This document shows, piece after piece, positions 25,336 through 34,709 of a stretch of 64,000 nt of DNA (position 1 is its first letter; each line of letters starts with the position of its first letter). Both the position numbers and the translations under genes were made by a program. The notes beneath the pieces were generated by a model, which was given only the letters and a program-made list of their open reading frames with translations, made no database searches and had not been told where the DNA came from. This DNA is from Flavobacteriaceae bacterium (GTDB taxonomy: Bacteria > Bacteroidota > Bacteroidia > Flavobacteriales > Flavobacteriaceae), in the NCBI GenBank assembly GCA_018402135.1, contig JAGYJF010000002.1, positions 620,001 through 684,000 on the forward strand. Direction: 5' to 3'.

Positions 25336-25380
25336 AGCAACACAAATTTCTGTACAGAAAGGCGTGTTGCTTTTTTTTTC
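25336..25380 (+). terminator. Terminator after clpB
   Basis: AGCAACAC (25336-25343) and GTGTTGCT (25364-25371) form the outer stem, and the palindrome TTTCTGTACAGAAA (25347-25360) makes an inner hairpin. Nine Ts follow. Confidence 0.88.
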
Positions 25381-25644
25381 TTCAATTAAAGTTGGTTTGG
25401 GTCTTTATGAATTTTACTTTTTGTCAAATTCGAAAAGTATCATCGATTATTAAAATCTAACAATTTTATTATGAGACATTTCATGTAGTTGACAAAGTAT
25501 TTTCACAAAAAAAGCAATTTTTTGACAAAGTTTTAGTTTTTATGTAATGCAATTATGTTTAACTTTACGTGCTATTAATTCCCAAATTTACAGTAATCAT
25601 TAAACAATTGTTGATTTAACAAAAAATCAAGATACCTACCTATT
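25381..25644. other. Upstream region of deoC
   Basis: About 260 AT-rich bases. The decamer TTGACAAAGT occurs twice, at 25489-25498 and 25522-25531, 33 bp apart (about three helical turns). This could be a regulator site or chance. A clean TTTG-N19-TAnnTTTG promoter was not found. No gene is seen. Confidence 0.4.
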
Positions 25645-26307
25645 ATGAATATTTCTAGTTATATAGACCATACGCTTTTAAAGCCAACGGCGACCGAGCG
25701 CGAAATTCTTACACTTTGCAATGAGGCCAAAAAAAACAGATTCAAAGCAGTTTGTGTTAACAGTTGTTATGTAGCACTTGCCAAACAATCACTAACAAGA
25801 ACTGATGTAAAGGTCTGTTCTGTTATTGGTTTTCCATTTGGAGCTATGTCCACCCAAGCCAAAGTTTTCGAGGCAAAATGTGCTATTGAAGACGGTGCTG
25901 ACGAAATTGATATGGTTATAAACCTAGGGCTTTTAAAAAGCAAAAACTATTTAGCTGTTTTAAAAGATATAGGCGATGTCAAACACGCTATCGGCAATAA
26001 AACATTGAAGGTTATTCTTGAAATAAGTGAACTTTCCAAAAACGAAATCATTAAAGCTTGCGAAATCTGTTTAGATGCCAACGCCGATTTTGTTAAAACA
26101 TCAACTGGGTTTTCAAAAAGCGGTGCTACTCTAACAGCCGTGAAAATCATGAAAAAAACCGTCAAAGACCACATCAAAATAAAAGCTTCAGGTGGTGTCA
26201 ATACCCACGATAAAGCACTCAAGTATATACAAGCTGGAGCAAACAGAATAGGCACCTCTTCGGGAATTGCTATTGTTAATGACGAAGAAGCTACCTTGGC
26301 CTATTAA
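25645..26307 (+). CDS. deoC: Deoxyribose-phosphate aldolase
   Basis: 220 residues, standard for DeoC. It cleaves 2-deoxyribose 5-phosphate to glyceraldehyde 3-phosphate and acetaldehyde in nucleoside catabolism. ISSYIDHTLLKPTAT at the start, KVCSVIGFPFG, ADEIDMVINLG, and the Schiff-base lysine in DFVKTSTGFS are all intact, as is IKASGGV with the second catalytic Lys. deoD follows 27 bp downstream, so the pair forms a salvage operon: phosphorolysis of nucleosides, then breakdown of the sugar. Confidence 0.96.
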   Translation: MNISSYIDHTLLKPTATEREILTLCNEAKKNRFKAVCVNSCYVALAKQSLTRTDVKVCSVIGFPFGAMSTQAKVFEAKCAIEDGADEIDMVINLGLLKSKNYLAVLKDIGDVKHAIGNKTLKVILEISELSKNEIIKACEICLDANADFVKTSTGFSKSGATLTAVKIMKKTVKDHIKIKASGGVNTHDKALKYIQAGANRIGTSSGIAIVNDEEATLAY

Positions 26308-26334
26308 TCATATCATTTTTGTTATATTTACGTC

Positions 26335-27033
26335 ATGAGCGTACACATTGAAGCCAAAGTTGGAGAGATTGCAGAAACCATTCTACTTCCAGGAGATCCG
26401 TTGCGAGCCAAATGGATAGCAGACACATTTTTTGAAAACAGCACTTGTTTTAATAAAGTGAGAAATATGTTTGGATACACTGGTTTTTATCAAGGCAAAC
26501 GCGTTTCGGTGATGGGAACTGGTATGGGTGTGCCGAGTATTTCAATTTATGCCCATGAACTGATAAACGACTATGGCGTGAAAAATCTCATTCGTGTTGG
26601 CAGCGCAGGATCGTATCAAGCAGAAGTTAAAATTCGCGATATTGTGATTGCCATGGCAGCATCTTCAAATTCTGCGGTAAACGAATTGAGATTTGGCGGT
26701 GCAGATTATGCGCCAACTGCCGATTTTAATCTCTTTTTAAAAGCAGTTGAAACCGCCAAAGCAAAACAAATAGACGTTAAAGCAGGTAATATTTTTACCA
26801 GTGACATATTCTATGCCGACGATTTTGAATCTTATAAAAAGTGGTCTAAATTTGGAGTGCTTTGTGTGGAAATGGAAACCGCAGGATTATACACTATTGC
26901 CGCAAAACACAGAGTTCATGCCTTATCCATTTTAACCATTTCCGATTCATTAGTAACCGGTGAACGCACCACGACCAAAGAACGCGAAACCACTTTTAAA
27001 GACATGATAGAAATTGCTTTAGAATTGGCTTAA
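26335..27033 (+). CDS. deoD: Purine-nucleoside phosphorylase, DeoD type
   Basis: 232 residues, standard for the hexameric bacterial [22 protein letters not shown] at the N-terminus, the phosphate-binding [17 protein letters not shown] (ribose/base site) and the catalytic Asp in ISDSL are present. It splits purine (deoxy)nucleosides with phosphate into base and (deoxy)ribose 1-phosphate. Follows deoC in the same direction. The TATATTTAC just upstream resembles a -7 box with one change, so an internal promoter is possible. Confidence 0.95.
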   Translation: MSVHIEAKVGEIAETILLPGDPLRAKWIADTFFENSTCFNKVRNMFGYTGFYQGKRVSVMGTGMGVPSISIYAHELINDYGVKNLIRVGSAGSYQAEVKIRDIVIAMAASSNSAVNELRFGGADYAPTADFNLFLKAVETAKAKQIDVKAGNIFTSDIFYADDFESYKKWSKFGVLCVEMETAGLYTIAAKHRVHALSILTISDSLVTGERTTTKERETTFKDMIEIALELA

Positions 27034-27063
27034 CCATCATCAACTTAATATTATTATCAAAAA

Positions 27064-27582
27064 ATGACACGTATCATCCTTGTTCTATTTTTTACAACCA
27101 CTATTTCATCCTTGGTGAATGCACAAAACACTAAAAATAGTAAAGATGACGTAACTGTTTATTATTTGGTGCGTCATGCAGAAAAAGATAGAACTAATCC
27201 GCAGGATAAAAACCCGAATTTAACAACTGACGGAGTTAATCGCGCTAAAAATTGGAAAGACATTTTAAGCAATATTTCATTTGATATGGTGTATGCAACA
27301 AACTATAATCGCACAAAACAAACTGCGCTACCCCTAGCAGAATCTAACAATCTTTCAACTGTAATATACGAAGGTAATAATTTGGTTGATAACAATTTTT
27401 TCAAAGTAACTAAAGGAAAAAAAGTATTTATAGTTGGACATAGCAATACTGTTCCTGAAATTGTAAATAAATTAATAGGTCAAAAAAAGTACTCAGAAAT
27501 TAATGATAGTGAAAACGGTTCTTTATTTATTGTTACCAAACGCGGCGAAATAATTTCAGAACAACTGCTAATTATCAATTAA
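27064..27582 (+). CDS. Secreted histidine phosphatase-family protein
   Basis: 172 residues with an N-terminal signal peptide (to about VNAQ, residue 20). YLVRHAEKDR carries the RHG-type catalytic His motif (RHA here), and VGHSNTVPEI holds the second His. The domain is short and resembles the SixA/phosphoglycerate-mutase-like branch; the substrate of periplasmic members is unknown. It lies 30 bp after deoD and may be co-transcribed. It converges on the DUF6503-like lipoprotein gene with a 15-bp overlap. Confidence 0.85.
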   Translation: MTRIILVLFFTTTISSLVNAQNTKNSKDDVTVYYLVRHAEKDRTNPQDKNPNLTTDGVNRAKNWKDILSNISFDMVYATNYNRTKQTALPLAESNNLSTVIYEGNNLVDNNFFKVTKGKKVFIVGHSNTVPEIVNKLIGQKKYSEINDSENGSLFIVTKRGEIISEQLLIIN

Positions 27583-28338
27583 ATTAACTTCTAAATTCTC
27601 CAGTTCAATGGTAGACAATAATATCAGGTTGTTACTTTCAAATAAGAGTTGCAGCTCTATTAAAGTTACTAATTTTGTTTCTGGCTTATAATTTCTGTAA
27701 TCAACAAATCTAACTCCGTTTAAAAAGCGTTCGTTGTAAGCTTCTCTAAATCGAATACCGCCACCATCGGTGAAATATTTATAGGCTAAATAGTCTATTT
27801 TAAAGGTGTCCGCATGAATCCAATATAAAAAAATATCCTCAAAATCTTCCCCACCGCCGACTTCGTCAAAGGTTATTTCAATAATATGATAAGGTTCATT
27901 TTTTATGGTCGTGCTATCTATATAACGCTTGTGAACCGCTTTTTGATTCAAACCAAAGGGTAAGACAGAAAAATAATGAACGGAATTTACTGAATTGGAA
28001 TACTTTATAACATCTTCTTCACTTAAATCAATGAGACTGTCATTCACAAAACGATTAAAATCGGTATTATCAAGCACATCATAAATAGTAGAATCATTAC
28101 GCATAATAGTTCTACTTAATACCAACTGACCATTGTTTCTTATGGCTTTATAATGAATATCTCTGAAATCAAAATCGATTGTCGCATTTGAAACCAAGTT
28201 AGACCCTGATATCTCAAGCGACTTATCTACAATTTTTTCTGCGTCTAGTTCCGCAGTTTTTGTCGCATTTTTGCAACTTATTGCAATTAAAAAAATTAGT
28301 AATGCAAATGGTAATTTCAGCATATTTAAGTGTTTCAA
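27568..28338 (-). CDS. Lipoprotein, DUF6503-like
   Basis: 256 residues. Signal peptide II with LIAISC (Cys 22). AEKIVDKSLEISGSN opens the mature part, then IDFDFRDIHYKAIRNNGQLV, EITFDEVGGGEDFEDIFLYW and TFKIDYLAYKYFTDGGGIRF. The layout resembles a family of Bacteroidota lipoproteins (DUF6503) with a LolA/outer-membrane-carrier-like beta fold; I recall this by pattern only. Function unknown. Divergent from smpB. Confidence 0.72.
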   Translation of the reverse strand: MKHLNMLKLPFALLIFLIAISCKNATKTAELDAEKIVDKSLEISGSNLVSNATIDFDFRDIHYKAIRNNGQLVLSRTIMRNDSTIYDVLDNTDFNRFVNDSLIDLSEEDVIKYSNSVNSVHYFSVLPFGLNQKAVHKRYIDSTTIKNEPYHIIEITFDEVGGGEDFEDIFLYWIHADTFKIDYLAYKYFTDGGGIRFREAYNERFLNGVRFVDYRNYKPETKLVTLIELQLLFESNNLILLSTIELENLEVNLIDN

Positions 28339-28375
28339 AATTTAGTCGTAAAATTAAGCATTAGCTGTCATGCAG

Positions 28376-28407
28376 TTGAATAAATCGCAAATAAATCGAT
28401 ACCTTTG
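28376..28407 (+). promoter_or_regulatory. Promoter of smpB
   Basis: TTG at 28376-28378, 21 nt, then TACCTTTG at 28400-28407, a full TAnnTTTG match. Transcription should begin about 7 nt after it, at or next to the ATG at 28414, which predicts a leaderless mRNA. Confidence 0.6.
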
Positions 28408-28413
28408 CCATCC

Positions 28414-28869
28414 ATGCAAAAAAACATAAACATAAAGAACAAACGCGCGCGATTTGAGTTCGAGATAGTCGATACTTATACCGCGGGAATTGTTCTAACT
28501 GGCACCGAAATTAAATCTATTCGCAGTAGTAAAGCCTCTATTGCGGAAAGTTTTTGTGAGTTCAATGATGCTGGTGAATTGTTTGTGATTAATATGACTA
28601 TTGAAGAATACTTGTATGGCAATTATTACAATCACAAACCAAAAGCCGAACGCAAATTATTGCTCAACCGACGAGAGCTTAAAAAACTTCAAAAAGACGT
28701 TCAGGCGAAAGGACTTACCATTGTCCCGCTGCGATTATTTATTAACGACGACGGATTCGCAAAATTAGAAATAGCCCTGGCAAAAGGTAAGAAACTTTAT
28801 GACAAACGCGATAGTATAAAAGAACGTGATGTGATGCGCGACATAGACCGTATCAAAAAAAACTTCTAA
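28414..28869 (+). CDS. smpB: SsrA-binding protein SmpB
   Basis: 151 residues from ATG 28414. A longer reading from TTG 28405 is rejected because that codon lies within the -7 promoter box. SmpB delivers tmRNA to stalled ribosomes. [48 protein letters not shown] and the C-terminal tail [15 protein letters not shown] are all canonical. Single gene. tmRNA itself is not in this window. Confidence 0.96.
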   Translation: MQKNINIKNKRARFEFEIVDTYTAGIVLTGTEIKSIRSSKASIAESFCEFNDAGELFVINMTIEEYLYGNYYNHKPKAERKLLLNRRELKKLQKDVQAKGLTIVPLRLFINDDGFAKLEIALAKGKKLYDKRDSIKERDVMRDIDRIKKNF

Positions 28870-28941
28870 ATTAACTTTAGCTTTTCTGTAACATTAAACA
28901 GTGTATTTATACCTATGTTTGAAATGTACTAAAAATTCTAA

Positions 28942-31413
28942 ATGAAATCTATTCTTACGTTTATTACATTACTTATCACACCAATAAGTATGTATTCACA
29001 AGTAAAAGGTTCGGTTACTGATATAAATAATGAAGCATTGGCTTATGTTAACGTATTTATAGAAAACACCTATACGGGAACCACGACGAATGAATCTGGA
29101 AATTATGAGTTAAATATTTCAAAATATGGAAAGTACACTTTAGTTTTTCAGTATTTAGGATATAAAACCAAGAAGGTTGTTATTGAAGTTGAAAAATTTC
29201 CTTTCGAGCAAAACATCATTTTAGAAGAAACTCAAATTTCATTAACTGAAATCGTCATCAACGCTGAAGACAATCCAGCCAACCTTATTATTAGAAATGC
29301 TATTGATAACAGAAATAAAAATCTTGAAACTATCAATGCCTATACCGCTAATTTTTATTCGCGTGGTTTGATAAGAATTAAAGATGCACCGGAAAAAATT
29401 TTAGGTGTTGAGGTTGGTGATCTTGGTGGTGGATTAGATTCCACTAGAAGTGGTATTATTTACCTTTCAGAAACGGTTTCTAAACTTCAATTCTTGCGAC
29501 CAGATAAGCTTAAAGAAACCATCACGGCTTCAAAAGTAAGTGGCGATGACAGTGGATTCAGTTTTAATAATGCCAGCGATGTAGATTATAATTTTTACAA
29601 TAACACTATAGAATTGGGTAATCAAATTGTATCACCAATTGCCGATTTTGCCTTTAGTTATTATAACTATAAACTCGAAGGCACCTTTTATGATGCGCAA
29701 CAAAATCTAATTAATAAAATAAAAGTTATTCCGAAAAGAGCAAAAGACCGCGTGTTCTCAGGTTATATTTATATCGTTGAAGATCAATGGACTATTTATG
29801 CAACTGAATTAAGCATTACAGGAGAACAAGCTAGAATTCCAGCAGCTGATATTTTAACTATTTCACAGAATTTCACCTATTCATCTAACGATAAAGTTTG
29901 GGCACTCATTTCGCAAAACATCGACTTTAAATACGGATTATTTGGCATTAAAGGTGACGGTAGGTTTACCGCGGTTTATAGCGACTACAATTTTAACAAT
30001 AACCTTAGTAAAAAAGATTTTAACCGCGAATTGGTTTCATTTATAGAAAATGCCAATAAAAAGGATAGTGCCTATTGGACCATGTCAAGACCTGTGCCAC
30101 TTACCTCAGAAGAAATTACCGATTACGTTAAAAAAGACAGTATTCAAATTCTAAAAAAATCAAAACCCTATTTAGATTCTGTTGATCGTGCAAAAAACCG
30201 ATTCAAACCACTTTCGGCCTTAACAGGTTACACCTATCAAAATTCTGAGAAGAACACCAGAATTGGATATAATATTCCCATTGGTGCTGTGCAATTCAAC
30301 ACTGTTCAAGGCTATAATGCTGGTATGAATTTTTTCTATACCAAAGGCTATGATGAATTTAGGAAATACTTTTCTGCCAATGCCAGTTTAAATTACGGGT
30401 TTTCTGATGACAGATTACGTGCTACCGGTTCATTAACCTATAAATTTAACAATATTAGCAAGGCAATTTTATCGCTTTCGGGTGGGGTAACGACTGAGCA
30501 ATTTAATAGTAGTGTCCCTATTTCACCGCTTGTAAACGGTGTATCATCGTTGTTCTTTGAAAGCAACTTTATGAAACTTTACGACAAAAGTTTTCTTCAG
30601 CTATCTTACTCCGAAGAGATAGCTAATGGTTTTAGACTTTACGGCAATATGAGTTATGAACGCAGAAAAGCATTGTTTAATACATCTGATCAAGTTTTTT
30701 TCGATAAAAATGACAAAGTTTATACCAGTAACAATCCTTTAGATCCGGAAGCCTTTGGAGTTGCACCATTTGACACCCATAACATTGTTAAACTTAATGT
30801 AGCGGCGCAATTTAACTTCGGTCAAAATTATTTGAGTTATCCCAGAACCAAGGTCAACCTTACAAATGATAAATATCCAACACTTACCATTGGTTACGAA
30901 CAAGGACTTGGTGCTACTAATTCCAACTATAATTTTCAACAAATAAAAGCGCGTTTATACCAATCGTTCGATATTTCAAATAAAGGTCGTTTTAGCTACA
31001 ACATGCGCGGTGGAAAATTATTTAATGCTGAAAACATAGCCTTTATGGATTTCCAGCACTTTAATGGTAATCAAACCAGGCTGAGTACTAACGGAAGTTA
31101 CACCGATGTTTTCAACAATCTGGAGTATTACAGGCTTAGCACTAATAATTCTTATTTTGAAAGCCATATTGAGCATAATTTTAACGGGTATTTGCTGAAC
31201 AAAATTCCACTTATAAATAAATTAGGCTTTAGTACGGTTATAGGTATTCATAATCTATTTACCAGCGATCATAAACCGTATCAAGAATTTTCGGTTGGAT
31301 TAGATAAAATTGGTTGGGGGAAATTTAGATTTCTTCGTGTGGACTATGTGCGCTCCTATCAAGGAGGTTACCTAAACGATGTAATTATCTTCGGATTAAA
31401 CTTTTTTAATTAA
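28942..31413 (+). CDS. Outer membrane protein with carboxypeptidase-like regulatory domain and DUF5686
   Basis: 823 residues with signal peptide. Residues about 20-105 are a carboxypeptidase-D regulatory-like domain (VKGSVTDINNEALAYVNVFI, TTTNESGNYELN), as found at the start of SusC/TonB-dependent proteins. The remainder is DUF5686, with long amphipathic strands to the C-terminus that look like an outer-membrane beta-barrel and an aromatic end (FGLNFFN). It is not a full TonB receptor: no plug domain is seen. Function unknown; common in Bacteroidota. A TATGTTTG -7-like box lies 20 bp before the start. Confidence 0.85.
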   Translation: MKSILTFITLLITPISMYSQVKGSVTDINNEALAYVNVFIENTYTGTTTNESGNYELNISKYGKYTLVFQYLGYKTKKVVIEVEKFPFEQNIILEETQISLTEIVINAEDNPANLIIRNAIDNRNKNLETINAYTANFYSRGLIRIKDAPEKILGVEVGDLGGGLDSTRSGIIYLSETVSKLQFLRPDKLKETITASKVSGDDSGFSFNNASDVDYNFYNNTIELGNQIVSPIADFAFSYYNYKLEGTFYDAQQNLINKIKVIPKRAKDRVFSGYIYIVEDQWTIYATELSITGEQARIPAADILTISQNFTYSSNDKVWALISQNIDFKYGLFGIKGDGRFTAVYSDYNFNNNLSKKDFNRELVSFIENANKKDSAYWTMSRPVPLTSEEITDYVKKDSIQILKKSKPYLDSVDRAKNRFKPLSALTGYTYQNSEKNTRIGYNIPIGAVQFNTVQGYNAGMNFFYTKGYDEFRKYFSANASLNYGFSDDRLRATGSLTYKFNNISKAILSLSGGVTTEQFNSSVPISPLVNGVSSLFFESNFMKLYDKSFLQLSYSEEIANGFRLYGNMSYERRKALFNTSDQVFFDKNDKVYTSNNPLDPEAFGVAPFDTHNIVKLNVAAQFNFGQNYLSYPRTKVNLTNDKYPTLTIGYEQGLGATNSNYNFQQIKARLYQSFDISNKGRFSYNMRGGKLFNAENIAFMDFQHFNGNQTRLSTNGSYTDVFNNLEYYRLSTNNSYFESHIEHNFNGYLLNKIPLINKLGFSTVIGIHNLFTSDHKPYQEFSVGLDKIGWGKFRFLRVDYVRSYQGGYLNDVIIFGLNFFN

Positions 31414-31434
31414 TTTGGCGCAAACTATATAAGC

Positions 31435-31971
31435 ATGAAAACTAGCATTTTTTCAATTCTAATCATAATATGTTTAACTACGAGTAATTTTGCACAAGAA
31501 AATGAAGAAGCAAAAGATTATTGGGCTTCGGTTGCAAGTTTAGACGCTATCGTAAACAGTTTATATGCGGTGATTTCTGGTGAAAAGGGTCAGGAACGCG
31601 ATTGGGATCATTTTAAATTTTTATTTCATGCCGATGCGAAGTTAATTCCAGCTGGCAAAACTCCTACAGGTAAATACCAAGCACGCTTTTTAAAACCGCA
31701 AGATTATATCACGACTTCTGGAGCTTGGTTGGTAGAAAATGGTTTTTTTGAAGTTGAAATAAAACGAGAAATTCAAACATTTGGTAGTATTTCGCACGTT
31801 TTCAGCACCTATCAAGCGTATAGAAGTGCCGGCGAAGCAGAGCCTTTTATGCGCGGTATTAACAGTATTCAGCTTCTAAACGACGGTGATCGGTGGTGGA
31901 TATTAAATGTTTATTGGACACAAGAAACTCCTGAAAATCCCATTCCAAACGCTTATTTACCGCGAAATTAA
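31435..31971 (+). CDS. Secreted NTF2-like (SnoaL/DUF4440-type) protein
   Basis: 178 residues. Signal peptide ends near NFAQ (residue 20). The remainder has the pattern of a cone-shaped NTF2-like fold: LDAIVNSLYAVISGEKGQER (helix), HFKFLFHADAKLIP, and the terminal SIQLLNDGDRWWILNVYW strand. No catalytic residues can be assigned. Lies 22 bp after the DUF5686 gene and probably shares its transcript. Convergent with pcm, overlapping by 4 bp. Confidence 0.72.
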   Translation: MKTSIFSILIIICLTTSNFAQENEEAKDYWASVASLDAIVNSLYAVISGEKGQERDWDHFKFLFHADAKLIPAGKTPTGKYQARFLKPQDYITTSGAWLVENGFFEVEIKREIQTFGSISHVFSTYQAYRSAGEAEPFMRGINSIQLLNDGDRWWILNVYWTQETPENPIPNAYLPRN

Positions 31972-32609
31972 TTTTTGTTTTCCAAAAGTGGCACAAATCG
32001 AAATTCACCAAACTCGTGTTTTTCAAATTCTTGTTCACTTTTTCGAATGATGAGGGTCATTACTTGAGTCGTATCGCCAACTGGAATCACCAATCTACCG
32101 CCAATGGCCAATTGCGCAAGCAAATCTGAAGGGATTTTAGGCGCTCCAGCAGTTACAATTATGCCATGATACGGCGCCGCTTCAGCATACCCTATGTAGC
32201 CATCGCCAAAAATTAATTTCTTGGCATTGTAACCTAATTTTGGTAAAAACTTTGAAGTTCTTTTAAACAATTCTTGTTGGCGTTCAATACTGTAAACTTT
32301 AGCTCCTAGTTCTAATAAAACAGCCGTTTGATAACCGCTACCAGTACCGATTTCTAACACCGTATCACCCTTATTTATTTGAAGCAATTCGGTTTGGAAC
32401 GCCACCGTATAGGGTTGCGAAATAGTTTGATCGGCAGCAATTGGAAAGGCTTTATCTTGATAAGCATGATCTAAAAACCCCGAATCCATGAACAAATGCC
32501 TCGGAATTTTACCGATGGCATTAAGCACTTCACGGTTTTTAATACCTTTACCTTTAAGTATTTCAACCAATTTATTTCGTAAGCCTTGATGTTTTAACGT
32601 GTCTTTCAA
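31968..32609 (-). CDS. pcm: Protein-L-isoaspartate O-methyltransferase
   Basis: 213 residues, the standard length. It methylates isoaspartyl residues in damaged proteins using SAM so that they can revert to aspartate. IGKIPRHLFMDSG, AFPIAADQTISQPYTVA (substrate loop), VLEIGTGSGYQTAVL (SAM motif I), and GGRLVIPVG are all present. This intact copy contrasts with the decayed PCMT-esterase fusion at 9897-11614, so repair of isoaspartate would not be lost with that gene. Confidence 0.95.
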   Translation of the reverse strand: MKDTLKHQGLRNKLVEILKGKGIKNREVLNAIGKIPRHLFMDSGFLDHAYQDKAFPIAADQTISQPYTVAFQTELLQINKGDTVLEIGTGSGYQTAVLLELGAKVYSIERQQELFKRTSKFLPKLGYNAKKLIFGDGYIGYAEAAPYHGIIVTAGAPKIPSDLLAQLAIGGRLVIPVGDTTQVMTLIIRKSEQEFEKHEFGEFRFVPLLENKN

Positions 32610-32783
32610 TGGAACTAAATTAATGGTAGCGAATTTAACTGAATGCGAAACAAGTTCAAAGTGAAAACTGAAAAATTACTGTGCATCTACTTCATAAAAA
32701 GCCTATATTTATTTAGGCAATTTATAATTTCATTTGCATTATTTTTATTTCAAAACAACTATTTTTGTTAAAAACCTAAAAAT

Positions 32784-33743
32784 ATGCTGAAAGCAGGCGT
32801 TCTTGGTGCTGGTCACCTAGGAAAAATCCATTTAAGATTACTCAAACAATCCGATAAATATGAACTTGTTGGATTTTTCGATACCGATGCTGAAAACGGT
32901 AAAAAAATTAGCGATGAATTTGGTTATACCTATTTTGATTCCTTAGATAAACTTATTGATGCTGTTGATGTTGTTGATATCGTGACTCCAACTTTGTCTC
33001 ATTTTGAATGTGCGAAAAAAGCCATTGCTAAAGGCAAGCATATTTTTATAGAAAAACCCATTACCAATACCGTTGAAGAGGCAGAAACCATCCGAACTTT
33101 ATTGGCCGAAAACAATGTTAAAGGACAAGTTGGTCACGTAGAACGTTTTAATCCAGCGTTTACGGCCGTTAAAGACAATATTAATAATCCGATGTTTATT
33201 GAATGTCATAGACTTGCAGAATTTAACCCACGTGGAACCGATGTTCCTGTCGTGTTAGATTTAATGATTCACGATATTGATATCATTTTAAGTGTGGTGA
33301 AATCTTCCGTTAAAAATATTTCTGCAAGTGGTGTAAGTGTTATTAGTGACACTCCTGATATTGCGAACGCCCGAATAGAATTTACCAATGGCTGCGTAGC
33401 CAATTTAACAGCGAGTAGAATTTCGCTCAAGAATATGCGTAAAACTCGGTTCTTTCAAAAAGACGCTTATATTTCGGTTGATTTTCTTGAGAAGAAATGT
33501 GAAGTCGTTAAAATGAAAGACGCACCTGAACAACCAGGCGATTTTGATATGATCCTTCAAAATGCCGAAGGTGTTAGCAAACAAATTTATTTCGATAATC
33601 CTGAAGTTTCTAATAACAACGCTATTTTAGATGAGTTAGAAACCTTCGCTGATGCCATAAACAACAACACCAAACCGGTTGTTACCTTGCATGATGGCAC
33701 CGAGGCATTGCGCGTGGCTACTATGATTATCAATCAATTTTAA
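32784..33743 (+). CDS. Gfo/Idh/MocA family NAD(P)-dependent oxidoreductase
   Basis: 319 residues. Rossmann start GVLGAGHLGKIHLRLL and the family signature EKPI in FIEKPITNTVEEAE (catalytic Lys region), followed by the alpha/beta C-terminal domain (GHVERFNPAF, LDLMIHDIDIIL with conserved His). Family members oxidise or reduce sugars, inositols or imines. This group is found beside a 3-hydroxyacyl-CoA dehydrogenase in flavobacteria, as here (27 bp gap), but the substrate is not known. Confidence 0.88.
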   Translation: MLKAGVLGAGHLGKIHLRLLKQSDKYELVGFFDTDAENGKKISDEFGYTYFDSLDKLIDAVDVVDIVTPTLSHFECAKKAIAKGKHIFIEKPITNTVEEAETIRTLLAENNVKGQVGHVERFNPAFTAVKDNINNPMFIECHRLAEFNPRGTDVPVVLDLMIHDIDIILSVVKSSVKNISASGVSVISDTPDIANARIEFTNGCVANLTASRISLKNMRKTRFFQKDAYISVDFLEKKCEVVKMKDAPEQPGDFDMILQNAEGVSKQIYFDNPEVSNNNAILDELETFADAINNNTKPVVTLHDGTEALRVATMIINQF

Positions 33744-33770
33744 ATACAGTATTACAAAACAACAAATACA

Positions 33771-34658
33771 ATGAAAAATATAGCAGTAATAGGCGCAGGC
33801 ACTATGGGTAATGGTATTGCCCATACCTTTGCACAGTCAGGTTTTAAAGTTCAACTTATTGACTTAAGCGAAAGCAATTTAAAACGCGGTATCGATACGA
33901 TAAGCAAAAATCTAGAGAGACAAGTTGCAAAAGACCTGATTTCTGAAACCGACAAAGAAAATACACTAAGCAATATTTCAACATTTACCGATATAAATGA
34001 AGGTGTTGAATACGCCAGTTTGGTAGTAGAAGCAGCCACCGAAAATATCGAGTTGAAACTAAAAATTTTCAAACAATTGGATGAAGCCTGTCCAGAAGAC
34101 ACCATTCTTGCTACCAATACTTCATCCATCTCCATCACACAAATAGCGGCGGTTACCAAAAGACCAAAACTTGTAATAGGGATGCACTTTATGAATCCAG
34201 TGCCAATTATGAAATTAGTAGAGATTATCCGTGGCTATAACACTAGCAACGAAGTAACTGAAACCATTATGGAACTTTCCAAAACTCTTGGCAAAATTCC
34301 AGTTGAAGTAAACGATTATCCAGGTTTTGTTGCCAATCGCATTTTAATGCCTATGATAAACGAATCCATAGAAACACTTTACAATGGCGTAGCAGGTGTA
34401 ACCGAAATTGATACCGTAATGAAGCTCGGTATGGCACATCCCATGGGTCCATTACAGTTAGCAGACTTTATTGGCCTTGACGTATGTCTTTCTATTTTAA
34501 ATGTGATGTATGAAGGCTTTAAAAATCCGAAGTATGCACCGTGTCCCTTACTCGTAAACATGGTTCGTGCGGGCAAATTTGGTGTGAAATCTGGCGAAGG
34601 TTTTTATGATTATTCCGAAAGCCGGAAAGCAGAAAAAGTAGCGAAACAATTTGTGTAA
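33771..34658 (+). CDS. 3-hydroxybutyryl-CoA dehydrogenase (3-hydroxyacyl-CoA dehydrogenase family)
   Basis: 295 residues, typical for the single-function enzyme. NAD-binding GAGTMGNGIAHTFAQSG, the catalytic His in GMHFMNPVPIMKLVEII, the catalytic Glu region, and NDYPGFVANRILMPMINE are all intact. It interconverts 3-hydroxybutyryl-CoA and acetoacetyl-CoA in fatty acid or butanoate metabolism. In an operon-like run with the upstream oxidoreductase and the downstream DUF1015 gene. Confidence 0.93.
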   Translation: MKNIAVIGAGTMGNGIAHTFAQSGFKVQLIDLSESNLKRGIDTISKNLERQVAKDLISETDKENTLSNISTFTDINEGVEYASLVVEAATENIELKLKIFKQLDEACPEDTILATNTSSISITQIAAVTKRPKLVIGMHFMNPVPIMKLVEIIRGYNTSNEVTETIMELSKTLGKIPVEVNDYPGFVANRILMPMINESIETLYNGVAGVTEIDTVMKLGMAHPMGPLQLADFIGLDVCLSILNVMYEGFKNPKYAPCPLLVNMVRAGKFGVKSGEGFYDYSESRKAEKVAKQFV

Positions 34659-34709
34659 AACGCTACGATTTTAATATAACACTCCGTTTAAACAATTTAC
34701 AGTAATACA

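Noticed and set aside
28405-28413. Extended smpB start at TTG 28405
   Set aside because: This codon lies within the TACCTTTG promoter element; the ATG at 28414 fits both the family and the promoter.
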